Source: CAZPAV01 sp964584755 | GTDB lineage: Bacteria > Actinomycetota > Acidimicrobiia > Spongiisociales > UBA5794 | NCBI GenBank assembly: GCA_964584755.1 | Contig: CAZPAV010000050.1 | Coordinates: forward strand, 1 to 18,339 | Direction of reading: 5' to 3' | DNA length: 18,339 bases | Shown: one piece after another, positions 1 through 6,773 of the stretch | Position numbering within the stretch: position 1 is the stretch's first letter | Layout of the letters: each line of letters starts with the position of its first letter | Made by a program: the position numbers and the translations under genes | The notes under the pieces: model-generated | Database searches by the model: none | What the model saw: only the letters and a program-made list of their open reading frames with translations | What the model was told of the DNA's origin: nothing

Positions 1-2
1 CC

Positions 3-1109
3 GCCGAGGACGCCGCCGCGGCCCGGCGGGAGGCGGAGAAACCCCCCCGGCACCGGGGGGGCTACGCCGCCAGCGGCGACCGGGAGTACACCGGGGCCGA
101 TCACGAGCGCGTGCAGCAGGAATCCGCCCGGATCGACGCCGCCGTCGCCGCCGGCGAGATGACCCTGCAGGAGGCGCAGGCGGAGAAGGCGAAGCTCCGA
201 GATCCCGAGACGTGGCGGGCCCTTCGGGAGCGGGAGGAACGGGAGCACGCACGGCGACGCGACCAGGCCCGGCAGCGGGCCGAACGGGCCGACCACGACC
301 GGGAGCAGGCCCGGCAGGAGGCCGCCGCGGCTCGGGAACGCGCCGGTGCCGCCGCGACGCGGGCCGCCGCGCTGCGCCGGCGGGCGGACGCGGCCCGCCG
401 CGACGCGGAGACGGCGCGCCGGGAGGCCGCGACCAGGAAGAAGGCCTGTGCCGAGTGCCGTAGCCGGGTCGCGGTGGCCGCCGCCGGCGGCCCCGACTCG
501 TGGATCACCCGTCGCTCCGGCATCGGAGGACCCTGCGGCGAGACCGACGGCCCCAAGACGATCGAGCGGACGGAGACCTTCCTGGTGGCCGACCCCACCC
601 GCCGGGTCGTCGTCGAGGAGACGTCGCTTCGCCCGGAACGCATCGCCGCCACCACCCGGAGGCGTCTCCGTGCCGGGTTCCGGGCCGTGGGGCGACTGCT
701 CGGCCTCGGCGCCAAGGTCCCCCTGGTTCCCGGACTCGCCAAGGCACCGCTCGCCTACCTGGCGTTCGTCACCCAAGGGGCGGCGGAGATCATGGACGGT
801 CTGGAGAAGGCGCTCCGGAAGTCCCGACGGGCAGGCGGCCTCGGCGACTACTTCTTCGTGAAGGTCACCCTGCCCCGCAGCAAGGTCACCGTCACCTGCA
901 CCTGCACCATCGCATGCCGCGACGGCGTCTGGACGCGCACCGGGTGTCGGGTGACCGAGACGAGCGCGGCGAGCGACCTCGTCGAGGAATCCGAGGGCAC
1001 CCGCCGCGAGATCGAGCGTTTCCTCGCCGGGATGCAGGCCCGCGCCCGACAGGCCGAAGCGGCCCGGGCGGCACGAGAGAGCTTCGTCGCCACGTGCCGC
1101 GGCGGGTGA
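3..1109 (+). CDS. Unrecognised coiled-coil, cysteine-containing protein (5' truncated)
   Basis: I do not recognise this protein. The frame is open to the left edge of the window, so the true start lies outside; a GTG at 111 is an internal candidate but coding character continues upstream of it. Counting from that GTG, residues about 20-110 are an Ala/Arg/Glu-rich stretch of heptad type, likely a long charged coiled coil. A CAEC pair follows (C113, C116), then C142. A short moderately hydrophobic segment lies at about 190-225 (GLGAKVPLVPGLAKAPLAYL). A second cysteine cluster is at 263-279 (TCTCTIAC, then TGC), followed by another charged helix to the stop. The cysteines could bind metal or form disulfides. 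No transmembrane segment is convincing. Function unknown; it ends 127 bases before the next gene. Confidence 0.7.
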   Translation, partial: AEDAAAARREAEKPPRHRGGYAASGDREYTGADHERVQQESARIDAAVAAGEMTLQEAQAEKAKLRDPETWRALREREEREHARRRDQARQRAERADHDREQARQEAAAARERAGAAATRAAALRRRADAARRDAETARREAATRKKACAECRSRVAVAAAGGPDSWITRRSGIGGPCGETDGPKTIERTETFLVADPTRRVVVEETSLRPERIAATTRRRLRAGFRAVGRLLGLGAKVPLVPGLAKAPLAYLAFVTQGAAEIMDGLEKALRKSRRAGGLGDYFFVKVTLPRSKVTVTCTCTIACRDGVWTRTGCRVTETSAASDLVEESEGTRREIERFLAGMQARARQAEAARAARESFVATCRGG

Positions 1110-1236
1110 GCGTCGGCGCCGGGTCGGCACCGTCGACCCCGGCGCGCCCCGAATCCCGCGACGGGCGCTCAACTCGCGGAGTCGAAATGCCGACGAGAAG
1201 TACGACAGGCGACGACGAACCCCCGGAGGCGAGATC

Positions 1237-1527
1237 GTGGACCCCATCCGGCTCCCAACGCCGGGTCGGCCCGCGTCCGTCGTCCGGCGTGACCTCCTCG
1301 TGCGCAGCGCCGCCTGGCTTCTCGTCATCACCGTCGTGGGACTCGGGGGCGTCCCGGTGGGGCGGATCCCCGCCTGGCTACCCGGCGTGGTGCTCGCCGC
1401 CGGGTACGGGGCCCTGGCGACCACCGTCACCGGCGCGTTCCTCACCACCCGCGCAGGCGGGGAGGAACGCATGCGGGCGCGTTTCGAGCACATCGTCGCC
1501 CCCCTGCGCCGTGAGCTCGAGGTGTGA
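1237..1527 (+). CDS. Small two-helix membrane protein, unknown function
   Basis: A 96-residue protein starting at GTG with a good ribosome site (GGAGG at 1225-1229, 7 bases before the start). Residues about 24-44 (SAAWLLVITVVGLGGVPVG) and 48-70 (WLPGVVLAAGYGALATTVTG) are hydrophobic and would form two transmembrane helices joined by a very short loop. The C-terminus is charged (EERMRARFEHIVAPLRREL) and probably cytoplasmic. No family is recognised and no catalytic motif is visible. Its stop is only three bases from the stop of the convergent hydrolase gene. The clear start and helix pattern make it a likely real gene, but its role cannot be inferred. Confidence 0.7.
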   Translation: MDPIRLPTPGRPASVVRRDLLVRSAAWLLVITVVGLGGVPVGRIPAWLPGVVLAAGYGALATTVTGAFLTTRAGGEERMRARFEHIVAPLRRELEV

Positions 1528-1530
1528 GCC

Positions 1531-2388
1531 TCAGCCGCCGACCCCGGTGGGAAGGTGGGCGGAGAGGAACCCGACGACCTCGGGGAAGAACGGCAGGTAG
1601 GGCTCGAGATCGGCGTGAGTGCCACCGGGCACCTCGATGAGGCGAGCCCGCGGCAGGCGACGGGCGAGCTCGCGCGAATCCGCGACGGGAACCACCTCGT
1701 CGGCGTCCCCATGGACCAGCAACACCGGGACCCGCACCTCGGCGATCCGATTGCGAGGAGCGATCTCGTCGTAGCGGTACCCGATCATGCGCTCGATGCT
1801 CCACAGGAGGAGCCGGCGCAACGGAGCCGGAACGTGGAGGTTGGCGTCCATCAGCTCGCCCGGATGGGCGAAAGAGGACACGGCGACGACCGCGTCGATC
1901 GGGGTCCCCGTCGCCGCGGCGAGGATCGCGGCGGCAGCGCCCACCGAGTGACCGACCGCGCCCACCGACAGCACCTCCTCCCGCGTCCGCAGGGAGGCGA
2001 CGGCCGTGGCGAGATCATCGGCGAAACGCGGCAGGGAGGCGAAATCGTCGTCCTCGCTGAGTCCGTGGTTGCGGGCGTCGAGGAGCAGCACGTGAAAGCC
2101 GGCGTCGTGGAGTGGACCGGCGAGCGGCAGGAGGTCGGCCGCCGAACCACCCCACCCATGGAGGACGACGACCGCCGGTGCCGCACCGCGGACGGGGACG
2201 AACCACGCGTGGAGACGGATATCTCGGGAGCCGTCCAGCCACACCTCCTCCTCGGGAAGACCCCGGTCGGCGGGCCGGCCGCGGGAGGCGCGGCGGGGCG
2301 GAGCGAAGGCGCGCTTGAGGGCACTCGGCGCGGCGAGGACGAGACCGGCGCCGATGGCGGCGGGAAGCAGCAGTCGACGGGCGCGCAT
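1531..2388 (-). CDS. Membrane-anchored or secreted alpha/beta hydrolase
   Basis: A 285-residue alpha/beta-hydrolase-fold protein. The N-terminus (MRARRLLLPAAIGAGLVLAA) is a basic plus hydrophobic signal anchor or signal peptide, so the enzyme probably acts outside or at the membrane. The oxyanion-hole motif HGWGGS, the nucleophile elbow GHSVG (Ser148), the HGDADEVVP acid (Asp230) and the GGTH histidine (His258) form a complete catalytic triad in the usual order. DARNHGLS is also typical of the BEM46/abhydrolase type. The ATG at 2388 was chosen because the signal segment starts there and a TACCAT -10 sits six bases upstream, implying a leaderless mRNA. An in-frame start at 2430 would only add a polar tail. 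Substrate is not predictable; an esterase or peptidase-like hydrolase is likely. Confidence 0.88.
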   Translation of the reverse strand: MRARRLLLPAAIGAGLVLAAPSALKRAFAPPRRASRGRPADRGLPEEEVWLDGSRDIRLHAWFVPVRGAAPAVVVLHGWGGSAADLLPLAGPLHDAGFHVLLLDARNHGLSEDDDFASLPRFADDLATAVASLRTREEVLSVGAVGHSVGAAAAILAAATGTPIDAVVAVSSFAHPGELMDANLHVPAPLRRLLLWSIERMIGYRYDEIAPRNRIAEVRVPVLLVHGDADEVVPVADSRELARRLPRARLIEVPGGTHADLEPYLPFFPEVVGFLSAHLPTGVGG

Positions 2389-2394
2389 GCTCGC

Positions 2395-2400
2395 ATGGTA
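2395..2400 (-). promoter_or_regulatory. Probable -10 element (TACCAT) of the hydrolase gene, leaderless
   Basis: TACCAT on the minus strand fits the actinobacterial TANNNT -10. Six bases (GCGAGC) separate it from the ATG at 2388, so transcription would start at or next to the start codon. No clear -35 is visible. The same TACCAT-6-ATG layout recurs before the garA-like gene. Confidence 0.5.
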
Positions 2401-2445
2401 GGAAGCCGGCGACCGCGGGGTGACATCCACCGAGGGCCGTCCCGC

Positions 2446-2451
2446 TAGTGT
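2446..2451 (+). promoter_or_regulatory. Possible -10 element (TAGTGT) of the DUF6941-like gene
   Basis: TAGTGT lies 62 bases before the ATG at 2514, with GTGACA at 2420-2425 as a possible but over-spaced (20 bases) -35. It sits in the divergent gap between the hydrolase and the DUF6941-like gene, where a promoter is expected. Weak support. Confidence 0.3.
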
Positions 2452-2513
2452 CCCACCGGGACGCCCGCAGCGTCGGCGCCGGGCCGGGCGCCGACGACCG
2501 AGAGGAGGACCCC

Positions 2514-2921
2514 ATGCGCCTCACCACAGCCATGCTCGCCGACGCCGCCCAGGTGCAAGGCGGGAAGCTCTTCGTTCTCGGCGGCGGCTTCGACACCATC
2601 TCCGCCCGGACGGTCCCGGTCGTGCATCGCAGCCTCACCCTCGCCATGGTCGCCGAGATCGCCCCCGAGGAGCGCCATCGCGACCTCGAGATCAGCATCG
2701 CGCTCGTCGACGAGGACGGCCAGGCGTTGGAGGTCGAGGCCAAGGGGAAGCTCCGGGTGGGTGCGCCGCCCAACCTCCCCCCGGGCTCGGTGAGCATCGT
2801 GCCGATCGTCAGCCCCTTCTACAACATCCGGTTCCCCGAGGCGAAGGGGTACGCCTTCGTCGTTCGCTTCGACGGCGAGGAACTGGCCCGGATCCGCTTC
2901 CGGGTGGTGAAGGTCGAGTGA
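2514..2921 (+). CDS. DUF6941-like small conserved protein
   Basis: A 135-residue soluble protein. Its opening (MRLTTAMLADAAQVQGGKL, then FVLGGGFDTI) and internal HRDLEISIALVDEDG resemble the actinobacterial family I know as DUF6941; the assignment is from memory of that pattern. The sequence alternates short hydrophobic strands, suggesting a compact beta-sandwich, and has no signal peptide or catalytic motif. The start at 2514 is set by AGGAGG at 2503-2508; an in-frame ATG-less extension upstream is low-complexity and unlikely. The phosphatidyltransferase start follows after 10 bases, so the two are probably co-transcribed. Function unknown. Confidence 0.8.
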   Translation: MRLTTAMLADAAQVQGGKLFVLGGGFDTISARTVPVVHRSLTLAMVAEIAPEERHRDLEISIALVDEDGQALEVEAKGKLRVGAPPNLPPGSVSIVPIVSPFYNIRFPEAKGYAFVVRFDGEELARIRFRVVKVE

Positions 2922-2931
2922 GTCCGCTCCC

Positions 2932-3489
2932 GTGAATCGGAACCTCACCGTCCCCAACGTCGTCTCGACCCTCCGGCTGCTGCTCGTCCCCTGGTTCCTC
3001 TGGCTGCTCCTCGCCGCCCACGAGCCGGGACGGGCCGGCGTCCTCCTCGGGATCATCGGTGCCACGGACTGGGTCGACGGCTTCCTCGCCCGGCGACTCG
3101 GCCAGGTGACGGAACTGGGCAAGCTCCTCGATCCGGTGGCGGACCGCCTGGCGGTGGTCGCCGCGGTGGTCGCGGGCCTCGTCGTGGGCATCCTCCCCGC
3201 CTGGTTCGGCGCCGTCCTCCTCGGGCGCGAGCTCCTCGTGGGCGCAGGCGCCCTCTACGGATGGACCAGGGGCGTCGCCAAGCTCACCGTACGCCGGCTC
3301 GGGAAGGTCGCCACCCTCCTCCTCTACGTCGCCATCACCGGCTTCTACCTCGGCGCGGGATTCCGGCTCCCCGGGTTCACCGTGGCGGCGTACGCGTTCG
3401 GGATCCCGGGCCTCGTGCTCTACGTGCTGGTCGTCGTCCCCTACGCCCGGGACCTCCATCGGGCCGTGGCCACCCGATCGGAGGGGTAA
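2932..3489 (+). CDS. CDP-alcohol phosphatidyltransferase (phosphatidylglycerophosphate synthase-like)
   Basis: A 185-residue integral membrane enzyme that transfers a phosphatidyl group from CDP-diacylglycerol to an alcohol acceptor. The complete family signature DxxDGxxARx8GxxxDxxxD is present: D46, D49, G50, AR at 53-54, G63, D67, D71. Around it are several hydrophobic helices (about 16-30, 35-45, 73-100, 120-140, 150-175), fitting the usual six-helix fold and length. Position next to gcvH/garA matches pgsA2 (Rv1822) of M. tuberculosis, so a role in phosphatidylglycerol, cardiolipin or related lipid synthesis is likely. The acceptor cannot be read from sequence. The start is GTG with no strong ribosome site; translation may be coupled to the upstream gene. 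Confidence 0.92.
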   Translation: MNRNLTVPNVVSTLRLLLVPWFLWLLLAAHEPGRAGVLLGIIGATDWVDGFLARRLGQVTELGKLLDPVADRLAVVAAVVAGLVVGILPAWFGAVLLGRELLVGAGALYGWTRGVAKLTVRRLGKVATLLLYVAITGFYLGAGFRLPGFTVAAYAFGIPGLVLYVLVVVPYARDLHRAVATRSEG

Positions 3490-3492
3490 GCT
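3487..3492 (+). promoter_or_regulatory. Possible -10 element (TAAGCT) before gcvH
   Basis: TAAGCT fits TANNNT and includes the TAA stop of the upstream phosphatidyltransferase. It would give a leader of about 20 bases containing the AGGAGGG ribosome site of gcvH. No convincing -35. Confidence 0.35.
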
Positions 3493-3519
3493 GCGCCGAG
3501 TCGAGCCGCAGGAGGGCAC

Positions 3520-3900
3520 GTGCAGTTCCCAGAGGACCTCCGCTACACCGAGAGCCACGAATGGGTCGCCGTCGAGGCCGACGGGACACTGCGCATCGGC
3601 ATCACCGAGTACGCCCAGGACGCCCTCGGCGACGTCGTCTACGTGGAGCTCCCCGAGATGGGACGGGAGGTCACCGCCGGCGAGGGGATGGCGGAGGTGG
3701 AGTCCACCAAGTCCGTGGAGGACGTCTACGCCCCGGTCACCGGGGTCGTGATCGCGGTGAACGACGCCCTGGCCGACACCCCCGAGCTCGTCAACCAGGA
3801 TCCCTACGACGAGGGCTGGTTCGTTCGCATCCGCCCCGAGGGAGCTCCCGACCTCGGCGCCCTCATGGACGCGGCCGCCTACGAGGAGTTCATCGGCTGA
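3520..3900 (+). CDS. gcvH: Glycine cleavage system H protein
   Basis: A 126-residue lipoyl carrier, the standard GcvH length. It shuttles the aminomethyl group from the P protein (glycine decarboxylase) to the T protein and is reoxidised by lipoamide dehydrogenase. The N-terminus (RYTESHEWV), the GDVVYVELP strand and the lipoyl-lysine hairpin EVESTKSVEDVYAP are all diagnostic; the modified lysine is K64. The C-terminal EGWFVRIRP is also conserved. The start is GTG with AGGAGGG at 3510-3515 region just upstream. The T-protein gene lies 4.5 kb downstream on the same strand; the P-protein gene is not here. Adjacent to garA, as in mycobacteria. Confidence 0.97.
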   Translation: MQFPEDLRYTESHEWVAVEADGTLRIGITEYAQDALGDVVYVELPEMGREVTAGEGMAEVESTKSVEDVYAPVTGVVIAVNDALADTPELVNQDPYDEGWFVRIRPEGAPDLGALMDAAAYEEFIG

Positions 3901-3932
3901 CACCTCCGGGACGGCACGACCCTCGGAAAAGG

Positions 3933-3949
3933 CTCAACCGAAGGTTGAG
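3933..3949 (+). promoter_or_regulatory. Perfect inverted repeat CTCAACC-GAA-GGTTGAG (candidate MerR/FtsR operator)
   Basis: Two perfect 7-base arms flank a 3-base spacer in the gcvH-garA gap, ending eight bases before the TACCAT -10 of the garA-like gene. It overlaps where the -35 would lie. A symmetric site of this size near a MerR-encoding operon suggests an operator, possibly for the FtsR-like protein encoded two genes down. No T-run follows, so it does not look like an intrinsic terminator. Confidence 0.5.
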
Positions 3950-3957
3950 GGTCGGGC

Positions 3958-3963
3958 TACCAT
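3958..3963 (+). promoter_or_regulatory. Probable -10 element (TACCAT) of the garA-like gene, leaderless
   Basis: TACCAT is followed by six bases (GGGCGT) and the ATG at 3970, placing the transcription start at the start codon. The inverted repeat just upstream covers the -35 region, so this promoter is probably regulated. Confidence 0.5.
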
Positions 3964-3969
3964 GGGCGT

Positions 3970-4377
3970 ATGGAGGAGCAGAAGCCCGACCGCGAGGTGG
4001 CCGTGGAGCACGAGCCCACCGTCACCTACGAGCCGCGGGGTCCTCGCGCCGCGCCGTCGGGCCGGCGCGTCGAGGGCGCCTTCGGCTGGGCGCTCATCGT
4101 CGAGACGGGACCTCAGGCCGGCCTGACGTACGTGCTCGGCCCCGGCGACACGATCGCCGGTCGGGGACCCGACGCCGACATCTTCCTCGGAGACGTCACC
4201 GTCTCCCGGCGGCACGCCCGCTTCCACGTGGACGACGAGGGTCTCATGGTCGAGGACCTCGGCTCGACGAACGGCACCTACGTCAACGGGGTGCGCGTCG
4301 AGCGTGCCGGCCTCGGCCCGAGCGACGAGGTGTACATCGGGAAGTTCCACCTCGTGGTCGCCCGGGGAAGCGGGTGA
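3970..4377 (+). CDS. garA: FHA-domain protein, GarA-like
   Basis: A 135-residue protein with one C-terminal forkhead-associated domain (about 40-132) that binds phosphothreonine peptides. All FHA signatures are present: GR at 64-65, SRRH at 79-82, N101-G102 and the TYVNG strand. The block DIFLGDVTVSRRHARF is nearly identical to mycobacterial GarA (Rv1827), and the gene sits between gcvH and an ftsR-like gene as there. GarA is a Ser/Thr-kinase-controlled switch of 2-oxoglutarate and glutamate metabolism enzymes. The N-terminal tail (residues 1-35) is acidic and disordered. The mycobacterial ETTS phospho-acceptor motif is not present; T17 and T19 in EPTVTYEP are possible equivalents. The next gene starts four bases after the stop. 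Confidence 0.9.
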   Translation: MEEQKPDREVAVEHEPTVTYEPRGPRAAPSGRRVEGAFGWALIVETGPQAGLTYVLGPGDTIAGRGPDADIFLGDVTVSRRHARFHVDDEGLMVEDLGSTNGTYVNGVRVERAGLGPSDEVYIGKFHLVVARGSG

Positions 4378-4381
4378 CCAC

Positions 4382-5092
4382 ATGGGGAAGGCGCATCTCC
4401 GGACGGCGCGGACCCACACGATCGGGGAGGTCATCAACCTCCTCAAATCCGAGTTTCCCGAGCTGACCGTCTCGAAGATCCGGTTCCTCGAGGGCCAGGG
4501 GCTCATCCGGCCACAACGCTCCGCGTCGGGGTATCGGATCTTCACCGACGAGGACATCCGCCGCATCGAGTACGTGCTGCGTGAGCAGCGCGACCACTAC
4601 CTGCCCCTGAAGGTCATCAAGTCGAAACTCACCGCCTGGGAGCACGGCGAGGAGTCCCCGGTGCCCCCGGAGTCGGGGCCGCCGCCGGAGGCGTACTTCG
4701 CCGCCTCGGGGGTGTCGCTCACCGTCGAGGAGCTCATGCGATCCTCCGGCCTCTCCCGCGCCCAGGCCGATGAGCTCGTGGCCCACGGGCTGCTCGAGCC
4801 GGTACGGCTCCCCGACGGGACCGAGGTCTTCCGTGACGAGGACCTCGTCGTGGCGAAGGCCGCCCATCGACTCCTCGACCGTGGGCTCGAGGTGCGTCAC
4901 CTCCGGACGATCCGGCTCGCCGCCGACCGGGAGACGGATCTCCTCGGTCAGCTCGCCGCACCGCTGCTCCGGCACCGCAACCCGGACAATCGGCGCCGCG
5001 CCGCGGAGATCCTCGCCGACTGCTCCCAGGCGGCGACCCGGGTCCAGGAGGCGCTGGTGCGCGGTAGGCTGCGGCGACTCCTCGAACGGTGA
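4382..5092 (+). CDS. ftsR: MerR-family regulator, FtsR-like
   Basis: A 236-residue regulator. The N-terminal winged-helix MerR domain (about 12-85) shows HTIGEVINLL, the DNA-recognition segment TVSKIRFLEGQGLIRPQRS, and SGYRIFTDEDIRRI. A proline-rich linker (PVPPESGPPPEAYF) leads to a second winged-helix-like domain (LTVEELMRSSGLSRAQADEL to about residue 190). This two-domain layout, length and position after garA match Rv1828 of M. tuberculosis and FtsR of Corynebacterium, a regulator linked to ftsZ expression. No metal- or drug-binding cysteine motif of classical MerR proteins is seen. The ATG at 4382 has only a weak ribosome site, and translation is probably coupled to the FHA gene. Its TGA overlaps the next gene's ATG by one base. 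Confidence 0.9.
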   Translation: MGKAHLRTARTHTIGEVINLLKSEFPELTVSKIRFLEGQGLIRPQRSASGYRIFTDEDIRRIEYVLREQRDHYLPLKVIKSKLTAWEHGEESPVPPESGPPPEAYFAASGVSLTVEELMRSSGLSRAQADELVAHGLLEPVRLPDGTEVFRDEDLVVAKAAHRLLDRGLEVRHLRTIRLAADRETDLLGQLAAPLLRHRNPDNRRRAAEILADCSQAATRVQEALVRGRLRRLLER

Positions 5093-6162
5093 TGCTCTCC
5101 TCCTCCCTCCTCCCGCTGGCGCTCGCCGCCGCCCTCGCCGCCCCCGTCGGGGGGCCGGTTCCCGCCTACCCCGCGGAGGTGCCTCCGCCTCCGCAGGTGA
5201 GCGCCGCCGAGTGGATCGTGTACGACGCCACCGCGGACGTCGTGCTCGCCAGCTGGAACGCGCACGATCGGCGCCCCATGGCGTCCGTGACGAAGATCAT
5301 GACCGCGGTCGTCGTGCTGGACGAGGTGGGGCTCGACGAGGTCGTCACCGTGCCCGGGTTCGCGACGAGGACCCGGGGTTCGAAGGCGGGGCTCGTGGCG
5401 GGGGAGCGGCTCACCGTCAACGATCTCCTCGTCTCCATGCTCGTCCGCTCCGGGAACGACGCCGCGCTCACGCTGGCCTGGTACGTCGGCGACGGCTCGG
5501 TGGAGCGTTTCGTGTCCCTCATGAACGCCAAGGCCCGCGCGCTCGGGATGCAGGACACCCACTTCGCCAACCCGAACGGGCTCGACCGGGACGGCCACTA
5601 CACCACCGCGAGCGACCTCATCACCCTCATGAAGACCGCGGTGCGCTTCCCGGACATTCGCCGGATCACGAGCATCAAACTCGTCAAGACACCCGCGGAT
5701 CGGACGGGCCTCTCCCGACACTTCACCAACACGAACCGGCTGCTCGGCGCCTACCCGGGCGTCGTCGGGATGAAGACGGGCGACACGCCCCAGGCGGGGA
5801 AGGTCCTCCTCGCCCTCGCCGAGCGGGGACCCCGGACGCTCATGACGGTCGTCATGGGCTCGGAGGATCACTTCGCCGACACCCGAGAGCTCCTCGACTG
5901 GGGATTCGCCACCTACGGCGTCGCCGATCGGCTCCTGCGACCCCTCTACGCCGAGGAGGGAGGCGGCGGCCTCCCCGCGGTCGCCCTCGAGCTCGGGGAG
6001 GGTCGTCGCCGGCGACTGGCCGCCATGCCACGCCTCGACGACGGCCGGTGGCGGATGTCGGCCATCGCCGAGCTCCCCAAGGGAAGACGGATCGGCGAGT
6101 GGCTCCGGGACACCCTCCCCGGTGCGCTCGGCGGCGCCGGCGGGACCGAGGACGGCGGGTGA
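5092..6162 (+). CDS. D-alanyl-D-alanine carboxypeptidase (peptidase S11, DacA/PBP5 type)
   Basis: A 356-residue secreted penicillin-binding protein that trims the terminal D-alanine from peptidoglycan pentapeptides. The signal peptide is residues about 1-25 (MLSSSLLPLALAAALAAPV). The three catalytic motifs are in order: SVTK at 65-68 (nucleophile Ser65, Lys68), SGN at 120-122, and KTG at 228-230. FANPNGLD and the surrounding blocks are typical of S11. No C-terminal hydrophobic anchor is visible, so it may be released or held by its N-terminus. The ATG at 5092 overlaps the regulator's TGA; an alternative GTG at 5089 adds one residue. A TAGGCT at 5065-5070 could be a private -10. In mycobacteria this gene is not at this place in the garA-ftsR cluster. 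Confidence 0.93.
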   Translation: MLSSSLLPLALAAALAAPVGGPVPAYPAEVPPPPQVSAAEWIVYDATADVVLASWNAHDRRPMASVTKIMTAVVVLDEVGLDEVVTVPGFATRTRGSKAGLVAGERLTVNDLLVSMLVRSGNDAALTLAWYVGDGSVERFVSLMNAKARALGMQDTHFANPNGLDRDGHYTTASDLITLMKTAVRFPDIRRITSIKLVKTPADRTGLSRHFTNTNRLLGAYPGVVGMKTGDTPQAGKVLLALAERGPRTLMTVVMGSEDHFADTRELLDWGFATYGVADRLLRPLYAEEGGGGLPAVALELGEGRRRRLAAMPRLDDGRWRMSAIAELPKGRRIGEWLRDTLPGALGGAGGTEDGG

Positions 6163-6166
6163 GCAC

Positions 6167-6760
6167 GTGTTCCTCGAGGTGATCCCGGCCGCCGCCCTCG
6201 AGGAGCGGGTCGCGCAGCTCGGGGTGACGATCTCGGCCGAGTACGGGGATCGGGAGCCGATCGTCATCGGGATCCTCAAGGGTTCGATCCCGTTCCTCGC
6301 CGATCTCGTCCGGCATCTCCCTCCCCGCATCGAGATCGATTTCCTCTCCCTGACCCGATTCGGACGGGAAGGCCGGGTCTCGATCGACATGGACACCTCC
6401 GTTCCCCTCGAAGGGAGGGACGTGCTCATCGTGGAGGACATCGTCGACACCGGACTCACGCTGGCCACGCTCCGGCGCCTCGTCGCGGTGAGGGGTGCCC
6501 GCGAGATCCGTACCGTCGCCCTCCTCGACCGGGCTCCCCGGCGCATCATCGACGTACCCGTGGAGTACCGAGGATTCGAGGTCGGAGACGAGTTTCTCCT
6601 CGGGTACGGACTCGACTGGCGAGGACGGTACCGCAACGTCCGCTCCATCTGGGCCGTCATGGACCTCCCGGCCTTCACCAACGACCCGGACTCCTTCACG
6701 CCGCTGGTGTTCCCCGGAGCGGAGCCGGCCGGGTGCGGGCGAGAGCGGGCGGGTCGGTGA
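6167..6760 (+). CDS. hpt: Hypoxanthine phosphoribosyltransferase
   Basis: A 197-residue cytoplasmic purine-salvage enzyme that joins PRPP to hypoxanthine or guanine. The PRPP-binding loop VLIVEDIVDTGLTL is at residues 86-99 and is canonical. The pyrophosphate loop LKGS is at 37-40, and GYGLDWRGRYRN at 146-157 is the conserved base-binding and C-terminal block. The length is slightly above the usual 175-185 because of a 20-residue tail after the core. The GTG at 6167 was chosen because the family begins about here (EVIPAAALEERVAQLG) and the start is four bases after the upstream stop. An in-frame GTG at 6122 would overlap the carboxypeptidase gene by 41 bases. Probably co-transcribed with the carboxypeptidase gene. 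Confidence 0.93.
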   Translation: MFLEVIPAAALEERVAQLGVTISAEYGDREPIVIGILKGSIPFLADLVRHLPPRIEIDFLSLTRFGREGRVSIDMDTSVPLEGRDVLIVEDIVDTGLTLATLRRLVAVRGAREIRTVALLDRAPRRIIDVPVEYRGFEVGDEFLLGYGLDWRGRYRNVRSIWAVMDLPAFTNDPDSFTPLVFPGAEPAGCGRERAGR

Positions 6761-6766
6761 TAGGCT
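6761..6766 (+). promoter_or_regulatory. Probable -10 element (TAGGCT) of the DUF151 gene, leaderless
   Basis: TAGGCT follows directly on the hpt stop codon and lies seven bases before the ATG at 6774, placing the transcription start at the start codon. No ribosome site or -35 is evident. Confidence 0.5.
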
Positions 6767-6773
6767 CACGGAC

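Noticed and set aside
1531..2430. Upstream start of the hydrolase at 2430
   Set aside because: It adds a polar stretch before the signal segment and would place the start upstream of the TACCAT -10; ATG 2388 fits better.
3933..3949. Hairpin after gcvH as an intrinsic terminator
   Set aside because: Only seven pairs, no downstream T-run, and it lies against a probable -10; an operator is the better reading.
4948..6699. Long minus-strand open frame (583 codons) opposite the carboxypeptidase and hpt genes
   Set aside because: The + strand encodes two proteins with complete catalytic motifs here; the minus frame is Arg/Glu/Gly-rich low-complexity sequence typical of shadows in GC-rich DNA.
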